A stretch of DNA of 46,660 nucleotides from an uncultured Actinomycetes bacterium (GCA_903852585.1 CAINRG010000033.1:69633-116292), one strand, 5' to 3'. Shown: positions 35,808-43,223, counted from the stretch's first letter. The notes: generated by a model not told the origin, from the sequence alone. Numbers and translations: made by a program.

Positions 35808-38800
35808 GCGAGCTCACCTGCCTTCATCTCTGAAAGGCTACGCCACTGGTTGTAGGAATCGCTCAATTCCCACGCAGAGATTGCGCGTAAGGAAATCCCT
35901 CGAGGCCCGGTCTTGCGAACAACGCCACGCACAAGGAAGAGCCACGAATGATAAAGAAGATTTGCATGATCGCCTTGGGCATCTTCGAAGAAAGTAATGT
36001 CGTTGCATCCATATCCATCATCAAGAGTGAGAAACATGACGCGACGGCCAGAACGCACAGGTGGTGTTTGTAGTGCAACCTTCACCCCGGCAACAAGAAC
36101 TTCGGAGCCAGAGCGTTGGTGAATTAAATCCGATGATCGAATAGCCCCGATGCTATTGAGGAATTGGCCATAGAACTGCATCATGTGATGAGAGATATCC
36201 ATCCCAGTCACATCCACTTCATGGCGAATGCGTTCAGAGGGTGTCAGGTCGGGAAGACCGCTGGGCTCTAGAGTGGATGGGAGAAGTTGAAGGGCGAGTT
36301 GGCTACTACCAGATTTGCCAGATTTACCAGATTTGCCAGATTTAACGTGTGAAAATTTTTCGAGGTCGTGAAAATGCATCAAGAGATCACGACGATTAAG
36401 GTTCTGCTCTTTATAAAGGGAATCAAATGCGCCGATGAGAAGAAGCGCTTTTGTTGTGGGAGATGACGCCCCCGATCGATAAACAAAATCGGCAAGATCT
36501 ATATAAGGACGATGAAGAAGAATCGAGTCAATCTCTTTTTCGCTTGTCCCATGTAAGTCACCTAGACCGATGCGAATTGCATATCCCCGGGCATCAGGAA
36601 GAGAAAGTTTTACTCCAGTGCTAGCGGTATTTGGTGCTTTGTATGGAGCGCGCTCACCTTCTGCCACTTTTTCTACTCTGTAATAACGGTCAGAGAGATT
36701 GATATCGATTGGCGCTATATCAATCCCCCATTGACGGGCCTCATCCAAAATAACTCGCCGCGGATACATCCCGGGGTCATGTGTCAGCACCCCAGCAAGA
36801 AATGCCGCAGTGTGATGGCTTTTTAACCACGCTGATTGGTATGTGGGCAGAGCGAAAGCAGCGGCATGTGCTTTACAGAATCCAAAAGAAGCGAAGGCCC
36901 GAAGAATCTCCCAGACAGTGGTGACGAGTGAGAGTTCATATCCTTGCGAGATTGAAGCAGGATAAAACCAATCACATACTTCTTGTTGACTCTCAAATGT
37001 CCCGAGCGCCCGACGTTTCTCATCAGCTTCGGCCAAAGAGATACCCGTCATGACAGAGATAATTCGAATCACTTGTTCGTGAAAAACCACGACTCCCTCA
37101 GTCTCTCGAAGAATCTCATCAAGATCTGGATGGATCACTGGCTTGCTGCGAAAACCGTGGCGAGTATTAATAAATGGGGTAATCATGTCGCTTTTCACAG
37201 GACCTGGGCGAAAGAGTGAGATATCAATAATCAGATCAGTGAATGTTTGGGGGGCAAATTTTCCAACAAGTTCACGTTGGCCCGGACTTTCAATTTGGAA
37301 GAGCCCCAAGGTCCGCGTGGACTTAATCAGGTCAAATGTTGGTGGATCATCGAGTGGGATTGCATCAATATCGACCTTCACTCCCTCGATACGTTCAATC
37401 TCTTGAAGTGAATATGAAATAGCAGATTGCATCCGAACACCCAGAACATCGAGTTTGAGTAGACCAATTGCCTCAACATCATCCTTATCGAATTGGACCA
37501 TTGTGTATCCGCTGGCATTAACTTCAGTCGGAGCAATATCTAGAAGTTTTGCATCCGATAACAAAACAGCGCAGGGATGCATTGAGAGGTGGCGAGGTAA
37601 GCCATCAAGGCGAGCGGCAAGGTGGATAGCAGTCTTCATCAAGGGGGTATTGAGTTTGAGATCTTTTAGTTCAGGGAGATTTTCCAGAGCCTTAGAGATA
37701 TTTCGTGCCCGGATATGAGGAAGGGATTTAGCAATTAGATCAATCTCCATCGGTGAGATTCCAAGAGCTGCACCAACATCACGAATCGCATGGCGCGCTC
37801 GATATGTTTCTACCATCGCAACCGTGGCTGTGCGCTCTGGGCCAAAACGCTCAAAGATTGCATCATAAATTTCTAAGCGACGAGCAGATTCCACATCGAT
37901 ATCGATATCAGGTAATTCATTCCGAAGAGGAGAACAAAAACGTTCCATCAATAATCCTTGGCTCATCGGCTCGACCCCTGAAATACCTAAGAGGTAACAG
38001 ATTAAGGAACCGGCGCCGCTGCCGCGGGCAGCAACGCGAATACCTTTGGATCGAGCAATATCTGCGATGTCGGCAACGGCAAGAAAATAGGACTCATAAC
38101 CGAGGGTGCGAATTGTGGCGAGTTCCTCTTCCAACCTTTGTGATGCCGCAACTGAGAGAGCGCCGCTATAACGATGAAGCCCCGCCTCGCTACGACCTCG
38201 AAGTTGGGCGCCAAGTTCTTCGTGACGCTTTGCCCCAAGCACTTCAGGTTCGGGAAGATGAATAGAGCCAATCCCCACATCCCGCCGCGGTGAAAGATGT
38301 GCACGTTCTGCCCATGCAGATGTGGTGCGTAAGAGCGCTCGTCCATTGGACTCTCCGGCTGCGCGAGAGATTTCATCAGAAAGGGCGGACATATCCGAAC
38401 TGCTTTTAAGAAATGCTTCTGAATTTGTGCGCTCTACATGGCGCTGATGAAGTGGGACAAGAAGGCGAGCAGAATCGAGAACATCTGCGACAGGGCCATC
38501 GGCTCGATCGAGCATGCGAACAGCATTAGTAAGCACTGCAGGAATATCGTGACTACGTGCAAAGGTCAGTAGCTTTGCTGCGTGGCCAGTAGAGAAAGGG
38601 CCGTCTCCTTTTGCGCGATGAGAGACTATCTCGAGAGATTGGTCAGCAAAGAGATCACGGGCCGAGGCAAAGATAGAGAGGGCTTCTTCTGTGCGACGAG
38701 ATGCGATTGCAGATGCAAGATATGAATCGGGTCCATGCATTGCAAGGAGTTGGGAAGAGTAGAGAGAATTTTTCTCAAGAGTCTGAAAGGTTAAAACCTT

Positions 38801-39103
38801 TTCATTGGCGCTGTCGCGATTCACCTCGCTCAGCAATCGATAGAGGGCAGGAAGAGAGCCAGCCTGTGCTAAAAGAGTGATGCGATATTTCTTCTGGATA
38901 AAACTGAGGTTGACGCCGAGGATGGGAGTAATGCCATGAGATTCACACTCTTGAACAAAACGGATTGCACCAGCCATCCCATCTCGATCAGTCAGCGCCA
39001 GGGTCTTCATCTCATAACGACTAGCGCGCTCGACTAAGTCAGCAGCCGATGCGGTGCCATATTTAAAGGAGTAGCCACTTGCTACATGAAGGTGTGTAAA
39101 CAT
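35804..39103 (-). CDS. dnaE2: Error-prone DNA polymerase DnaE2 (ImuC)
   Basis: 1099 residues from the ATG at 39103; the frame is open 21 codons further upstream, overlapping the DUF6504 gene. The palm aspartates are D399 and D401 (LPDIDIDVESARR) and D552 (GLLKLDVLG), so polymerase activity is expected. The N-terminal PHP domain looks degenerate: HLHVASGYS remains but TDHG-type and NDLH-type histidines are replaced (LTDRDG, TNAVRM), so no proofreading is expected. A Gly-Lys-Ser run near residues 920-930 is encoded by a 9-bp repeat. It is the mutagenic polymerase of a LexA-controlled operon. Confidence 0.93.
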   Translation of the reverse strand: MFTHLHVASGYSFKYGTASAADLVERASRYEMKTLALTDRDGMAGAIRFVQECESHGITPILGVNLSFIQKKYRITLLAQAGSLPALYRLLSEVNRDSANEKVLTFQTLEKNSLYSSQLLAMHGPDSYLASAIASRRTEEALSIFASARDLFADQSLEIVSHRAKGDGPFSTGHAAKLLTFARSHDIPAVLTNAVRMLDRADGPVADVLDSARLLVPLHQRHVERTNSEAFLKSSSDMSALSDEISRAAGESNGRALLRTTSAWAERAHLSPRRDVGIGSIHLPEPEVLGAKRHEELGAQLRGRSEAGLHRYSGALSVAASQRLEEELATIRTLGYESYFLAVADIADIARSKGIRVAARGSGAGSLICYLLGISGVEPMSQGLLMERFCSPLRNELPDIDIDVESARRLEIYDAIFERFGPERTATVAMVETYRARHAIRDVGAALGISPMEIDLIAKSLPHIRARNISKALENLPELKDLKLNTPLMKTAIHLAARLDGLPRHLSMHPCAVLLSDAKLLDIAPTEVNASGYTMVQFDKDDVEAIGLLKLDVLGVRMQSAISYSLQEIERIEGVKVDIDAIPLDDPPTFDLIKSTRTLGLFQIESPGQRELVGKFAPQTFTDLIIDISLFRPGPVKSDMITPFINTRHGFRSKPVIHPDLDEILRETEGVVVFHEQVIRIISVMTGISLAEADEKRRALGTFESQQEVCDWFYPASISQGYELSLVTTVWEILRAFASFGFCKAHAAAFALPTYQSAWLKSHHTAAFLAGVLTHDPGMYPRRVILDEARQWGIDIAPIDINLSDRYYRVEKVAEGERAPYKAPNTASTGVKLSLPDARGYAIRIGLGDLHGTSEKEIDSILLHRPYIDLADFVYRSGASSPTTKALLLIGAFDSLYKEQNLNRRDLLMHFHDLEKFSHVKSGKSGKSGKSGSSQLALQLLPSTLEPSGLPDLTPSERIRHEVDVTGMDISHHMMQFYGQFLNSIGAIRSSDLIHQRSGSEVLVAGVKVALQTPPVRSGRRVMFLTLDDGYGCNDITFFEDAQGDHANLLYHSWLFLVRGVVRKTGPRGISLRAISAWELSDSYNQWRSLSEMKAGELA
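36311..36346 (+). repeat. 9-bp tandem repeat inside dnaE2
   Basis: Four units alternating CCAGATTTG and CCAGATTTA. The unit length keeps the dnaE2 frame and encodes a KSG run in a linker between the polymerase core and the C-terminal OB-fold region. Confidence 0.88.
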
Positions 39104-39132
39104 TTTCTTGATACCGGTTTGAGATGCCAGGA

Positions 39133-39462
39133 TTAAGCAGGTCGCGATGTTGGGCGAATAACCCATTTGCCGGTGAGCTCATCAAGTTCTATTTCAAAGG
39201 TAGCGAGCGCACCCACAGGAGCAGCCTCTACTCGCCAGATTGCTCGTCCGGCATCGTTGAAGATTGATTGCTCAAGATGGGCCGAATCGTGAAGATGGCC
39301 ATCGCTAATGCGGTTCCACCATCCACCCGATTCTTGCCATCGCGAGAGGATGTTGTGGATATGGAAGCGAGCGCCACGATAGATGAACTCAATCGGTTCA
39401 CCCTCGGGCGCGAGAACCCGGACTGGGGTCGGATTCGGGACGGAGGCAGGTTCTTCGAACAT
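39133..39462 (-). CDS. DUF6504 family protein, first gene of the SOS operon
   Basis: 109 residues. Features are a Pro-rich start, a PIEFIYRGARFHIHNILSRWQESGGWWNR segment, and IWRVEA with a following beta-rich region. I recognise it as the small DUF6504-type protein that accompanies Y-family or dnaE2 genes in Actinobacteria; its function is unknown. The ATG at 39462 lies inside a perfect LexA box and has no ribosome site, so the mRNA is probably leaderless. dnaE2 begins 29 nt after its stop. A role as accessory factor of the DnaE2-DinB pair is an inference from context. Confidence 0.78.
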   Translation of the reverse strand: MFEEPASVPNPTPVRVLAPEGEPIEFIYRGARFHIHNILSRWQESGGWWNRISDGHLHDSAHLEQSIFNDAGRAIWRVEAAPVGALATFEIELDELTGKWVIRPTSRPA

Positions 39463-39471
39463 ATGTTCGAA
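39454..39471. promoter_or_regulatory. LexA (SOS) box
   Basis: A perfect 18-bp palindrome TTCGAACATATGTTCGAA, containing the actinobacterial LexA consensus TCGAAC-N4-GTTCGA. It covers the start codon of the DUF6504 gene (39460-39462), just downstream of the -10 box. LexA bound here would block transcription of DUF6504-dnaE2-dinB-DUF3040. Confidence 0.93.
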
Positions 39472-39499
39472 AGATAACCGGGGGCGCCGACAATGGCAA
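39471..39499 (-). promoter_or_regulatory. Promoter of the SOS operon
   Basis: On the minus strand TTGCCA (39494-39499), 17-nt spacer and TATCTT (39471-39476), then 8 nt to the ATG of the DUF6504 gene. Spacing predicts transcription starting at the ATG. The LexA box begins at the end of the -10 box. Confidence 0.7.
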
Positions 39500-39527
39500 G
39501 AACAAGCGTGTCGCAGGCGTCAATTAG

Positions 39528-39555
39528 TTGAATGTTCAACCATGTACTTTAAAAT
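39528..39555 (+). promoter_or_regulatory. Candidate promoter of the DoxX-like gene
   Basis: TTGAAT (39528-39533), 16-nt spacer and TAAAAT (39550-39555) on the plus strand, about 56 nt before the DoxX-like ATG. The leader between contains two GAGCTC words (39574-39579 and 39585-39590) that could pair as a small hairpin. Confidence 0.45.
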
Positions 39556-39611
39556 TCTCAGGAAATACCCGTTGAGCTCGCTGGGAGCTCGGAGTTATCG
39601 TCTCGGGAATC

Positions 39612-39878
39612 ATGATTCTCGTTGGCGGTCTCTACATCGCTCTTGGTTTCTACGCTGATCTTGGCGCTCTCCTCATTGCCATCTTCTTGGTTCCAACCCT
39701 CTACTTCTTCCAGAACTTCTGGGTTGAGAAGGATGCAACAGCAAAGCAGACTGCTATGACTGGCTTCTTCAAAGATCTCGCACTTCTCGGTGCAGCGCTC
39801 TTTATCTTCGCAGCCCTTCGCAATGGTGCTGATTTCGGTCCACACCTTGGATCACACCTTCTTGCATTTAAGAAGTAA
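39612..39878 (+). CDS. Short DoxX-like membrane protein, N-terminus missing
   Basis: 88 residues with about three hydrophobic stretches. LGFYADLGALLIAIFLVPTLYFFQNFWVEKD and GFFKDLALLGAALFIFAAL match the second half of DoxX proteins (the NFW motif followed by a FLKNLALLGG-type helix). The usual first helix, about 40-60 residues, is absent. Upstream codons in the same frame (ARWELGVIVSG) also look DoxX-like but carry no start codon before a TGA at 39573. It may be a decayed gene, or a short functional form, since a promoter upstream and a terminator downstream remain. Confidence 0.65.
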   Translation: MILVGGLYIALGFYADLGALLIAIFLVPTLYFFQNFWVEKDATAKQTAMTGFFKDLALLGAALFIFAALRNGADFGPHLGSHLLAFKK

Positions 39879-39914
39879 GTAACGCCCTCGCTCTAGTGAT
39901 GAACTAGATAAGAG

Positions 39915-39948
39915 AAAAGCCCTCGAGTTCGCGCTCGGGGGCTTTTTT
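39915..39948 (+). terminator. Rho-independent terminator after the DoxX-like gene
   Basis: Stem GCCC-T-CGAG / CTCG-G-GGGC around a 6-nt loop (39919-39942), followed by TTTTTT. It closes the DoxX-like unit before the TSUP permease gene. Confidence 0.88.
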
Positions 39949-39985
39949 GACGCCCATCGGCACGATTAGATGAAAGGATGAGGAC

Positions 39986-40729
39986 ATGATTCTTGCCCTC
40001 CTCAGTGGAGCTTTTATCGGCTCAGTTCTCGGCTTTGTAGGCGCAGGTGGGGCAATGCTTTCTGTCCCGATTCTCATCTATATCTTTCACTTTTCTGCAG
40101 CTCAAGCCACAACAGCGGCGCTCGCTATTGTCTTCTTGGCTGCCCTTGCCGGAGTCCTTCCGAAATTTAAATCAGGCGATGTACTCATCCGTGAAGGCGT
40201 ATCAGTCTGGGCGATTGGCTTTCTTGCAAATGTTGGTGGCGCCGCACTCTCCAAACATCTATCAGATAGCTTTATTACAACAGGATTTGCAGCCGTGATG
40301 GTGGTAGCGGGAACATCAATGCTTCGAGCGCCAATAAAAGATCACCCAGAAAAACGTATGAGGCCGGCTGCTCTCATTATTGTCTCCCTCATCATTGGCT
40401 CATTGACGGGTGTCTTTGGAATTGGTGGAGGATTCCTCGCAATTCCCGTACTCGTGCTTTTTTATCACACGCCTCAAAAAAAGGCTGCAGGAACTTCCCT
40501 TCTTATTATCACTCTCAACTGCCTCACCTCATTTATCGCCCATCACAGCGAATGGTCGAACATAACCTGGCACACCCCACTAACGATTGGGGTAGCAGCA
40601 GTCGTAATTTCCGCAGCTGCTTCTCATAACAGCGCGAGATTGAACGCAAAAGTCTTGCGAATCTCCTTTGCCTACCTATTATTTGCAGTTGCCGCATTTA
40701 CACTTATCCGCACATGGCTTAGCGCGTAA
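39986..40729 (+). CDS. TSUP (TauE/SafE) family permease
   Basis: 247 residues, about eight hydrophobic helices in two similar halves. The paired motifs GAFIGSVLGFVGAGGAMLSVPIL and IGSLTGVFGIGGGFLAIPVLVLF are the glycine-rich repeats of TauE/SafE proteins, which move sulfite, sulfoacetate or other small organic anions. The substrate here is not known. ATG has GGATGAGGAC just upstream. It lies 26 bp before the aquaporin gene and the two are likely cotranscribed up to the terminator at 41482. Confidence 0.9.
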   Translation: MILALLSGAFIGSVLGFVGAGGAMLSVPILIYIFHFSAAQATTAALAIVFLAALAGVLPKFKSGDVLIREGVSVWAIGFLANVGGAALSKHLSDSFITTGFAAVMVVAGTSMLRAPIKDHPEKRMRPAALIIVSLIIGSLTGVFGIGGGFLAIPVLVLFYHTPQKKAAGTSLLIITLNCLTSFIAHHSEWSNITWHTPLTIGVAAVVISAAASHNSARLNAKVLRISFAYLLFAVAAFTLIRTWLSA

Positions 40730-40755
40730 ATCACGCTCAACTAATAGGAGATCAA

Positions 40756-41460
40756 ATGAAGGCTAAAAACCTTTTCATGGAATTTATCGGAACAGGTTTG
40801 CTCGTTGCGGCAATCCTTGGTGCTGGATATATGGCATCTGGCACAACTCAGGATGCAGCCGTTGGCTTAATAATGAATGCCTTTGCCGCGTGTGCAATGT
40901 TGGCCATCATCATTCGCCTGGGCGCAAAAGTTAGTGGAGCTCATTACAACCCAGCAGTAACTCTCGCCTTGGTCCTTGCCAAAAAAACTGATGCTGCATC
41001 AGCAATCGGATATGTCATTGCACAAATCGCGGGAGCAATCTGCGGTGCATTCCTTGCAAATGCAATGTATGGAGCGCACGTTTATGCTGTATCAACTGCT
41101 GCTCGGACAAACAATGTTTTAATCATTAGCGAAATCGTGGCGACTGCCGGTCTTGTCTGGGTAGTACTTCGCAACTCAAACAATGCAAATAAAGTTGCAA
41201 TGTATGTTCCGCTATGGATTTTCAGCGCATACTTCTTCACATCATCGACAACATTTGCCAATCCAGCGGCAACAATCGGTCGTATCTTTACCCAATCCCC
41301 TGCCGGTATCGCACCTGCTTCAATCCTTCGCTTCGTCGTCGCCCAATTTATTGGCGCAGCCGTTGGTTGGTTGCTCTACACAGTTCTTAACGAGGTAAAA
41401 GAAGAGGTAAAGGAAGTTGAAGACGAATCCGAAGAGGTTTCAACAGATCCATCCATTTAG
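40756..41460 (+). CDS. MIP family channel (aquaporin-like) with altered selectivity filter
   Basis: 234 residues with six membrane helices and an acidic tail of about 30 residues (EEVKEVEDESEEVSTD). The two NPA motifs are HYNPAVT (N65) and FANPAAT (N169). In most aquaporins the second NPA is followed at once by the filter arginine (NPAR); here that position is A172, with an arginine four residues later (ATIGR). This form occurs in a group of actinobacterial MIP proteins, some linked to arsenic genes (memory, not checked). A wider pore for metalloid or organic solutes is plausible. AGGAG ribosome site upstream. Confidence 0.9.
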   Translation: MKAKNLFMEFIGTGLLVAAILGAGYMASGTTQDAAVGLIMNAFAACAMLAIIIRLGAKVSGAHYNPAVTLALVLAKKTDAASAIGYVIAQIAGAICGAFLANAMYGAHVYAVSTAARTNNVLIISEIVATAGLVWVVLRNSNNANKVAMYVPLWIFSAYFFTSSTTFANPAATIGRIFTQSPAGIAPASILRFVVAQFIGAAVGWLLYTVLNEVKEEVKEVEDESEEVSTDPSI

Positions 41461-41481
41461 CCCTCAAAAGTAGTCAGAGTC

Positions 41482-41511
41482 AGGGGAAATCGAAAGATTT
41501 CCCCTTTTTTT
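41482..41511 (+). terminator. Rho-independent terminator after the aquaporin gene
   Basis: A perfect 10-bp stem AGGGGAAATC / GATTTCCCCT with a GAAA tetraloop (41482-41505), followed by a run of T to 41511. Confidence 0.93.
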
Positions 41512-41593
41512 ATATCAAAAACCTCTTGGAGTAGAATTTCCGAGAGAGAATAGCTAGGTAGCCACATGGCTTACCTGAAGATCGGAGAGTCTG

Positions 41594-41908
41594 ATGGATG
41601 TAAGAATCCTGACGCGTGACCTCACGCCATTTGAGCACCTGGTAGCAGAACACATGTGCGACGGTCTTTCCAATGCCGCAATTGCTCGCGAGACTGCTCA
41701 TACCGAAAAAGTCATTGAAAATACGATTTCGAGAATGGCTCGTGCTTTTAGTATTAAAGCTGATGGAGACACAAACTTTCGCGTCCTTCTTGCGCTTGCC
41801 TACCGGACTCAATTTGGCGACAAATCTTTTGAAAAGCTCGGCGTTCCTTGCAGCCATATGGAGATTGGTCCTGACGGTCGAGCTATTTGTAACCGCCACG
41901 TTGAATAA
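41594..41908 (+). CDS. Small LuxR-type DNA-binding protein with Cys/His tail
   Basis: 104 residues. Residues about 10-72 form a GerE/LuxR helix-turn-helix (LTPFEHLVAEHMCDGLSNAAIARETAHTEKVIENTISRM), without any receiver, PAS or autoinducer domain. The C-terminal tail contains C86-x-H88-x10-C99-x2-H102, which could bind a metal ion, though it is too short to be matched to a known finger. ATG has GGAGAG 4-9 nt upstream. It stands alone after a terminator, so it is probably its own unit. Target unknown; nearby genes and the hairpins at 41947-42029 are candidates. Confidence 0.75.
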   Translation: MDVRILTRDLTPFEHLVAEHMCDGLSNAAIARETAHTEKVIENTISRMARAFSIKADGDTNFRVLLALAYRTQFGDKSFEKLGVPCSHMEIGPDGRAICNRHVE

Positions 41909-41946
41909 GGTTCCTTTCTCAAGCTCACTGTGACTTGGCTCTAAGG

Positions 41947-41979
41947 GCTAGCACCCACACAATCTGTATTGGGGCTAGC
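41947..41979. promoter_or_regulatory. Inverted and direct GCTAGC repeat element
   Basis: GCTAGC-A-CCC (41947-41956) and GGG-GCTAGC (41971-41979) pair as a 9-bp stem with one bulged A and a 14-nt loop. The same words form a direct repeat GGGCTAGCAC 27 bp apart (41945 and 41972). It has no T run, so it is either a weak terminator of the LuxR-type gene or an operator with two sites. Confidence 0.45.
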
Positions 41980-42009
41980 ACTCGCTAAAAAACTCTCATA
42001 TCAATTCGC

Positions 42010-42029
42010 CAGGAGATTAACTACTCCTG
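42010..42029. promoter_or_regulatory. Small inverted repeat upstream of the membrane protein gene
   Basis: CAGGAG (42010-42015) and CTCCTG (42024-42029) around an 8-nt spacer. It lies about 60 bp before the ATG at 42090. Operator or leader hairpin; no further support. Confidence 0.3.
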
Positions 42030-42089
42030 AAGCGAAAGAACTCCAACTTTCACTTCTCTATATTTCGGAGAGAATTGAGATTAATAGCC

Positions 42090-42671
42090 ATGAGTAGAAA
42101 GACCTTTGACAAGATTGCAAGCATTATCGGTTTGCTTTTAGCAGTATTTTTATTTGTAGCAGGTGGCCTCGTTCAATGGGGTTATAACTTTGCTAACCAA
42201 TCAGTATCGGCACAACTTTCTTCACAGAAGATTGATTTCCCTACAGTGACTCACAATTCCAAGGAATCAGCAGATGTCTCACACTTCTTTGCTACACACG
42301 GTGGGCATGTACTGACAACTGGTAAAGAAGCTCAGATGTATGCCGATCACTACCTCGGATTCCATCTTTCAATGATGCCTACATACGCAGATGCCTCAGC
42401 TAAAGATATGGCTGCACAGGCTGCTTTGAAAGCAAATCCAAATGACAAGGCAACTCAACTTGCTGCAACAGCCGCCGCTGCAACCGTTGACACTGTCTTT
42501 AAGGGAACATCCCTTCGCGGAATGCTTCTCAACGCCTATGCCTTCTGGCAATTAGGTCAGATTGCAATGTATTCAGCGATTGCCGCCTTCGCAGGTGGTT
42601 TGCTCTTCCTAATACTTGCTCTCTTGGGATTCGCCCATTTGCGCAAAGTAGCCGCAGACGAGGCGATCTAA
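42090..42671 (+). CDS. Uncharacterised two-helix membrane protein
   Basis: 193 residues from the ATG at 42090; an in-frame TTG at 42075 follows a GGAG closely and is a possible alternative. One helix near the N-terminus (about 9-30, IASIIGLLLAVFLFVAGGLVQWG) and one near the C-terminus (about 155-182) flank an extracytoplasmic region of about 120 residues rich in Ala and Lys, with FFATHGGHVLTTGKEAQMYADHYLGFHL. I recall similar actinobacterial proteins that carry misleading ring-opening dioxygenase names; no such enzyme motif is visible. Own terminator follows. Confidence 0.8.
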   Translation: MSRKTFDKIASIIGLLLAVFLFVAGGLVQWGYNFANQSVSAQLSSQKIDFPTVTHNSKESADVSHFFATHGGHVLTTGKEAQMYADHYLGFHLSMMPTYADASAKDMAAQAALKANPNDKATQLAATAAAATVDTVFKGTSLRGMLLNAYAFWQLGQIAMYSAIAAFAGGLLFLILALLGFAHLRKVAADEAI

Positions 42672-42692
42672 GCCTCATCTCTCCGTGAGGGA

Positions 42693-42724
42693 AAGGCCCC
42701 CGATTTATCGGGGGCCTTTTAATT
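42693..42724 (+). terminator. Rho-independent terminator before the carotenoid operon
   Basis: Stem AAGGCCCCCGA / TCGGGGGCCTT with a 4-nt loop (42693-42718), followed by TTAATTT. It separates the membrane protein gene from the next operon. Confidence 0.92.
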
Positions 42725-42731
42725 TCTCCTG

Positions 42732-42737
42732 TAAATT
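42732..42737 (+). promoter_or_regulatory. Candidate -10 box of the YbaK-to-crtI operon, leaderless start
   Basis: TAAATT lies 6 nt before the ATG at 42744, which has no ribosome site. The -35 zone would fall in the 3' arm of the upstream terminator and shows no consensus. A leaderless start is the simplest reading. Confidence 0.4.
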
Positions 42738-42743
42738 CCTCTT

Positions 42744-43223
42744 ATGTCCCAAGAGAATCCAAACGTACTTCGCGTTCTCGCCACGATGAAAGAACTTGGT
42801 ATCGGTGGTGAAGTAACTCATCTCGAAGATTCTGCTCGAAGCGCGCAAGAAGCTGCCGATGCACTGGGCATCCTTGTTGGGCAAGTTGCCTCTTCAATCG
42901 TATTCAAACTCCCTGATGGCTCACCGCTTCTTGTTATAACAAGTGGCCGTCACCGGGTGGATACCGAGCGCGTTGCAAAAGAACTAGGCGTTGAAAAGCT
43001 TCATCGAGCAGATGCTGATTACGTCAAAGATTCTTCCGGATTTAGCATTGGTGGTGTCTCCCCCATTGGGTGGGTAAATGAAGCAACCATTGTGATCGAC
43101 CGAGCACTCAACGATTACGACGTTGTCTGGGCTGCAGCTGGGCACCCGCACACGGTATTTCCAACAACATATGCAGAACTTTTAAATGCCACGCAAGCGA
43201 AGCCAATGATCGTGGGCGACTGA
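42744..43223 (+). CDS. YbaK/EbsC-type aminoacyl-tRNA deacylase
   Basis: 159 residues, single domain. The family hydrolyses mischarged tRNAs such as Cys-tRNA-Pro or Ala-tRNA-Pro in trans. K55 in SIVFKLPDG is the conserved lysine, and the GGVSPIGW segment and the HPHTVFPTT region match the fold. Which mischarged tRNA it clears cannot be told. Its stop and the hydrolase ATG overlap (TGATG), so it is the first gene of the downstream operon although unrelated in function to carotenoids. Confidence 0.9.
   Translation: MSQENPNVLRVLATMKELGIGGEVTHLEDSARSAQEAADALGILVGQVASSIVFKLPDGSPLLVITSGRHRVDTERVAKELGVEKLHRADADYVKDSSGFSIGGVSPIGWVNEATIVIDRALNDYDVVWAAAGHPHTVFPTTYAELLNATQAKPMIVGD

Noticed and set aside
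39383-39658. Plus-strand open frame across the SOS promoter and DoxX start
   Set aside because: It is antisense to the DUF6504 gene and in the wrong frame for DoxX; no recognisable protein.
41972-41985. CIRCE-like half site (TAGCACTC) before the membrane protein gene
   Set aside because: The inverted second half GAGTGCTA is missing at the required spacing and no heat-shock gene follows.
42075-42089. TTG start for the two-helix membrane protein
   Set aside because: The preceding GGAG is only 4 nt away and the ATG at 42090 gives a more typical N-terminus; kept as an alternative only.
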